In this document: positions 7,769-8,770 of the stretch, in pieces
How the letters are laid out: the number at the start of each line of letters is the position of its first letter
Numbering within the stretch: the stretch's first letter is position 1
Assembly (NCBI GenBank): GCA_002691725.1
Contig: NZIT01000043.1
Span: forward strand, 1 to 8,770
DNA length: 8,770 nt
Origin: SAR116 cluster bacterium
GTDB taxonomy: Bacteria > Pseudomonadota > Alphaproteobacteria > Puniceispirillales > UBA1172
Reading direction: 5' to 3'
Notes under the pieces: generated by a model
What the model was told of the DNA's origin: nothing
Databases searched by the model: none
What the model saw: only the letters and a program-made list of their open reading frames with translations
Program-made: the position numbers and the translations under genes

Positions 7769-8770
7769 TTAATTATTGTTAAGGTAGGATTGAATAGACC
7801 TGACCGCAAGAGTGCCTTTTTTAATCGTCTCAATAGCGGTAACAGCGGCCTTTGCCTCTGATATGGTTGTGTAATACGGAATATTATTCGTCAAAGCCGT
7901 CTGCCGCAGGGAAAAGCTATCTTTAATGGACGCTTCGCCTTGCGCGGTATTGAAGACCACATCAATTCTACCTTCAAGCATATAGTCAACCGCATGAGGG
8001 GAGCCTTGCTGGACTTTATTGACATGTTCTGTGGGAACACCAGCCTTGGTCAGGGCTTTTGCGGTGCCAGATGTAGCAATGATAGCAAATCCTAATTCAT
8101 GGAGATCGCGGCAAATATCAATAATTAGCGGCTTATCCTCATCTTTGACTGAAATAAACACCGCCCCTTGATCGGGCAGGAAAACACTGGCACCAAGCTG
8201 GCTTTTGGTAAAGGCATGAGCAAAATCAGGGCCAATGCCCATCACCTCTCCAGTAGATTTCATTTCAGGCCCTAAAAAAACATCAACCCCAGGGAAGCGT
8301 TGGAAAGGAAACACCGCTTCTTTGACCGCAACATGCTGCATAGCGGTTTTCTCAAGAGCAAAATCAGCCAGCTTTTCCCCTGCCATAATGCGCGCGGCGA
8401 GTTTCGCCATAGCAACCCCTGTGGCTTTTGCGACAAAGGGAACGGTTCGGCTGGCTCTCGGATTGACCTCAAGCAGATAGACAACATCATCCTTGATCGC
8501 AAATTGCACATTCATCAAGCCAACAACGCCTAAAGCCATAGCCAGATCAACCGTCTGGCGTTTAATTTCATCCAGCAATTCATCAGAAAGGGTTTGCGGA
8601 GGTAATGAACAGGCACTATCACCAGAATGGATGCCAGCCTCCTCAATATGTTCCATGATGCCGCCAATATACACATCTTTGCCATCACAAAGCGCATCAA
8701 CATCAATCTCAGTCGCTTGATTGAGAAAGCCATCAATCAGCACCGGATTTTTGCCAGAAACAATCACCGC
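7769..8770 (-). CDS. carB: Carbamoyl-phosphate synthase large subunit, C-terminal part (partial)
   Basis: CarB makes carbamoyl phosphate from bicarbonate, ATP and ammonia supplied by CarA, feeding arginine and pyrimidine synthesis. The 333 visible codons match roughly residues 740 to the end of the 1073-residue E. coli protein; the rest lies beyond the right edge. The frame is open through 8770, so GTG 8767 is an internal valine, not a start. Visible (residue 1 at 8770): the end of the second ATP-grasp domain, with GGIMEHIEEAGIHSGDSACS near 35-54 and EVNPRASRTVPFVAKATG near 100-117; PGVDVFLGPEMKSTGEVMG near 155-173; and the C-terminal MGS-like allosteric domain from about 205, containing IATSGTAKAL, HVNKV and VVFNTAQGE. 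This domain binds UMP, IMP or ornithine in characterised homologues. The gene precedes greA. Confidence 0.97.
   Translation of the reverse strand, partial: AVIVSGKNPVLIDGFLNQATEIDVDALCDGKDVYIGGIMEHIEEAGIHSGDSACSLPPQTLSDELLDEIKRQTVDLAMALGVVGLMNVQFAIKDDVVYLLEVNPRASRTVPFVAKATGVAMAKLAARIMAGEKLADFALEKTAMQHVAVKEAVFPFQRFPGVDVFLGPEMKSTGEVMGIGPDFAHAFTKSQLGASVFLPDQGAVFISVKDEDKPLIIDICRDLHELGFAIIATSGTAKALTKAGVPTEHVNKVQQGSPHAVDYMLEGRIDVVFNTAQGEASIKDSFSLRQTALTNNIPYYTTISEAKAAVTAIETIKKGTLAVRSIQSYLNNN

Noticed and set aside
8765..8767. GTG as a start codon of the right-edge gene
   Set aside because: The frame continues open to the window edge and the protein aligns with the interior of CarB, so this codon is an internal valine.

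Overview
The window looks like ordinary chromosomal DNA from an alphaproteobacterium. The protein sequences support this: UvrC and UvrB have alphaproteobacterial-style sequences, the aspartate aminotransferase starts with a typical alphaproteobacterial N-terminus, carB is followed by greA, and there is an ELM1/DUF1022-family gene. The moderate, slightly AT-leaning composition and short intergenic regions would fit a free-living, possibly marine lineage such as SAR116. That placement is only a guess from gene style. No mobile element, CRISPR array, tRNA or rRNA was seen.

Layout from left to right: a 5' fragment of uvrC (minus strand, cut by the left edge); a 355-nt AT-rich gap carrying two perfect DnaA boxes; uvrB (minus); a short divergent promoter region; an aspartate aminotransferase gene (plus); a 123-nt regulatory gap with two tandem CRP/FNR-type palindromes; msrP, a Tat-exported molybdenum methionine-sulfoxide reductase (plus); an ELM1-family gene (minus) meeting msrP tail to tail; a 153-nt divergent AT-rich region with a perfect dyad; an Lrp/AsnC regulator (plus); then greA and the 3' part of carB (minus, cut by the right edge).

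The genes do not form one pathway. uvrB and uvrC act together in nucleotide excision repair. The aminotransferase and carB belong to amino-acid and pyrimidine/arginine metabolism. greA rescues stalled RNA polymerase, and msrP repairs oxidised periplasmic proteins.

I found no convincing undescribed multi-gene system. The most interesting signals are in the gaps: (1) paired consensus DnaA boxes beside a stretch of about 76% AT between uvrB and uvrC, a candidate replication origin or DnaA-controlled region; (2) two GTGA-N6-TCAC sites exactly 20 bp apart, placed as expected for positions -61.5 and -41.5 of an activated msrP promoter; (3) a 7-7-7 dyad in front of the Lrp-family gene that may be its own operator.
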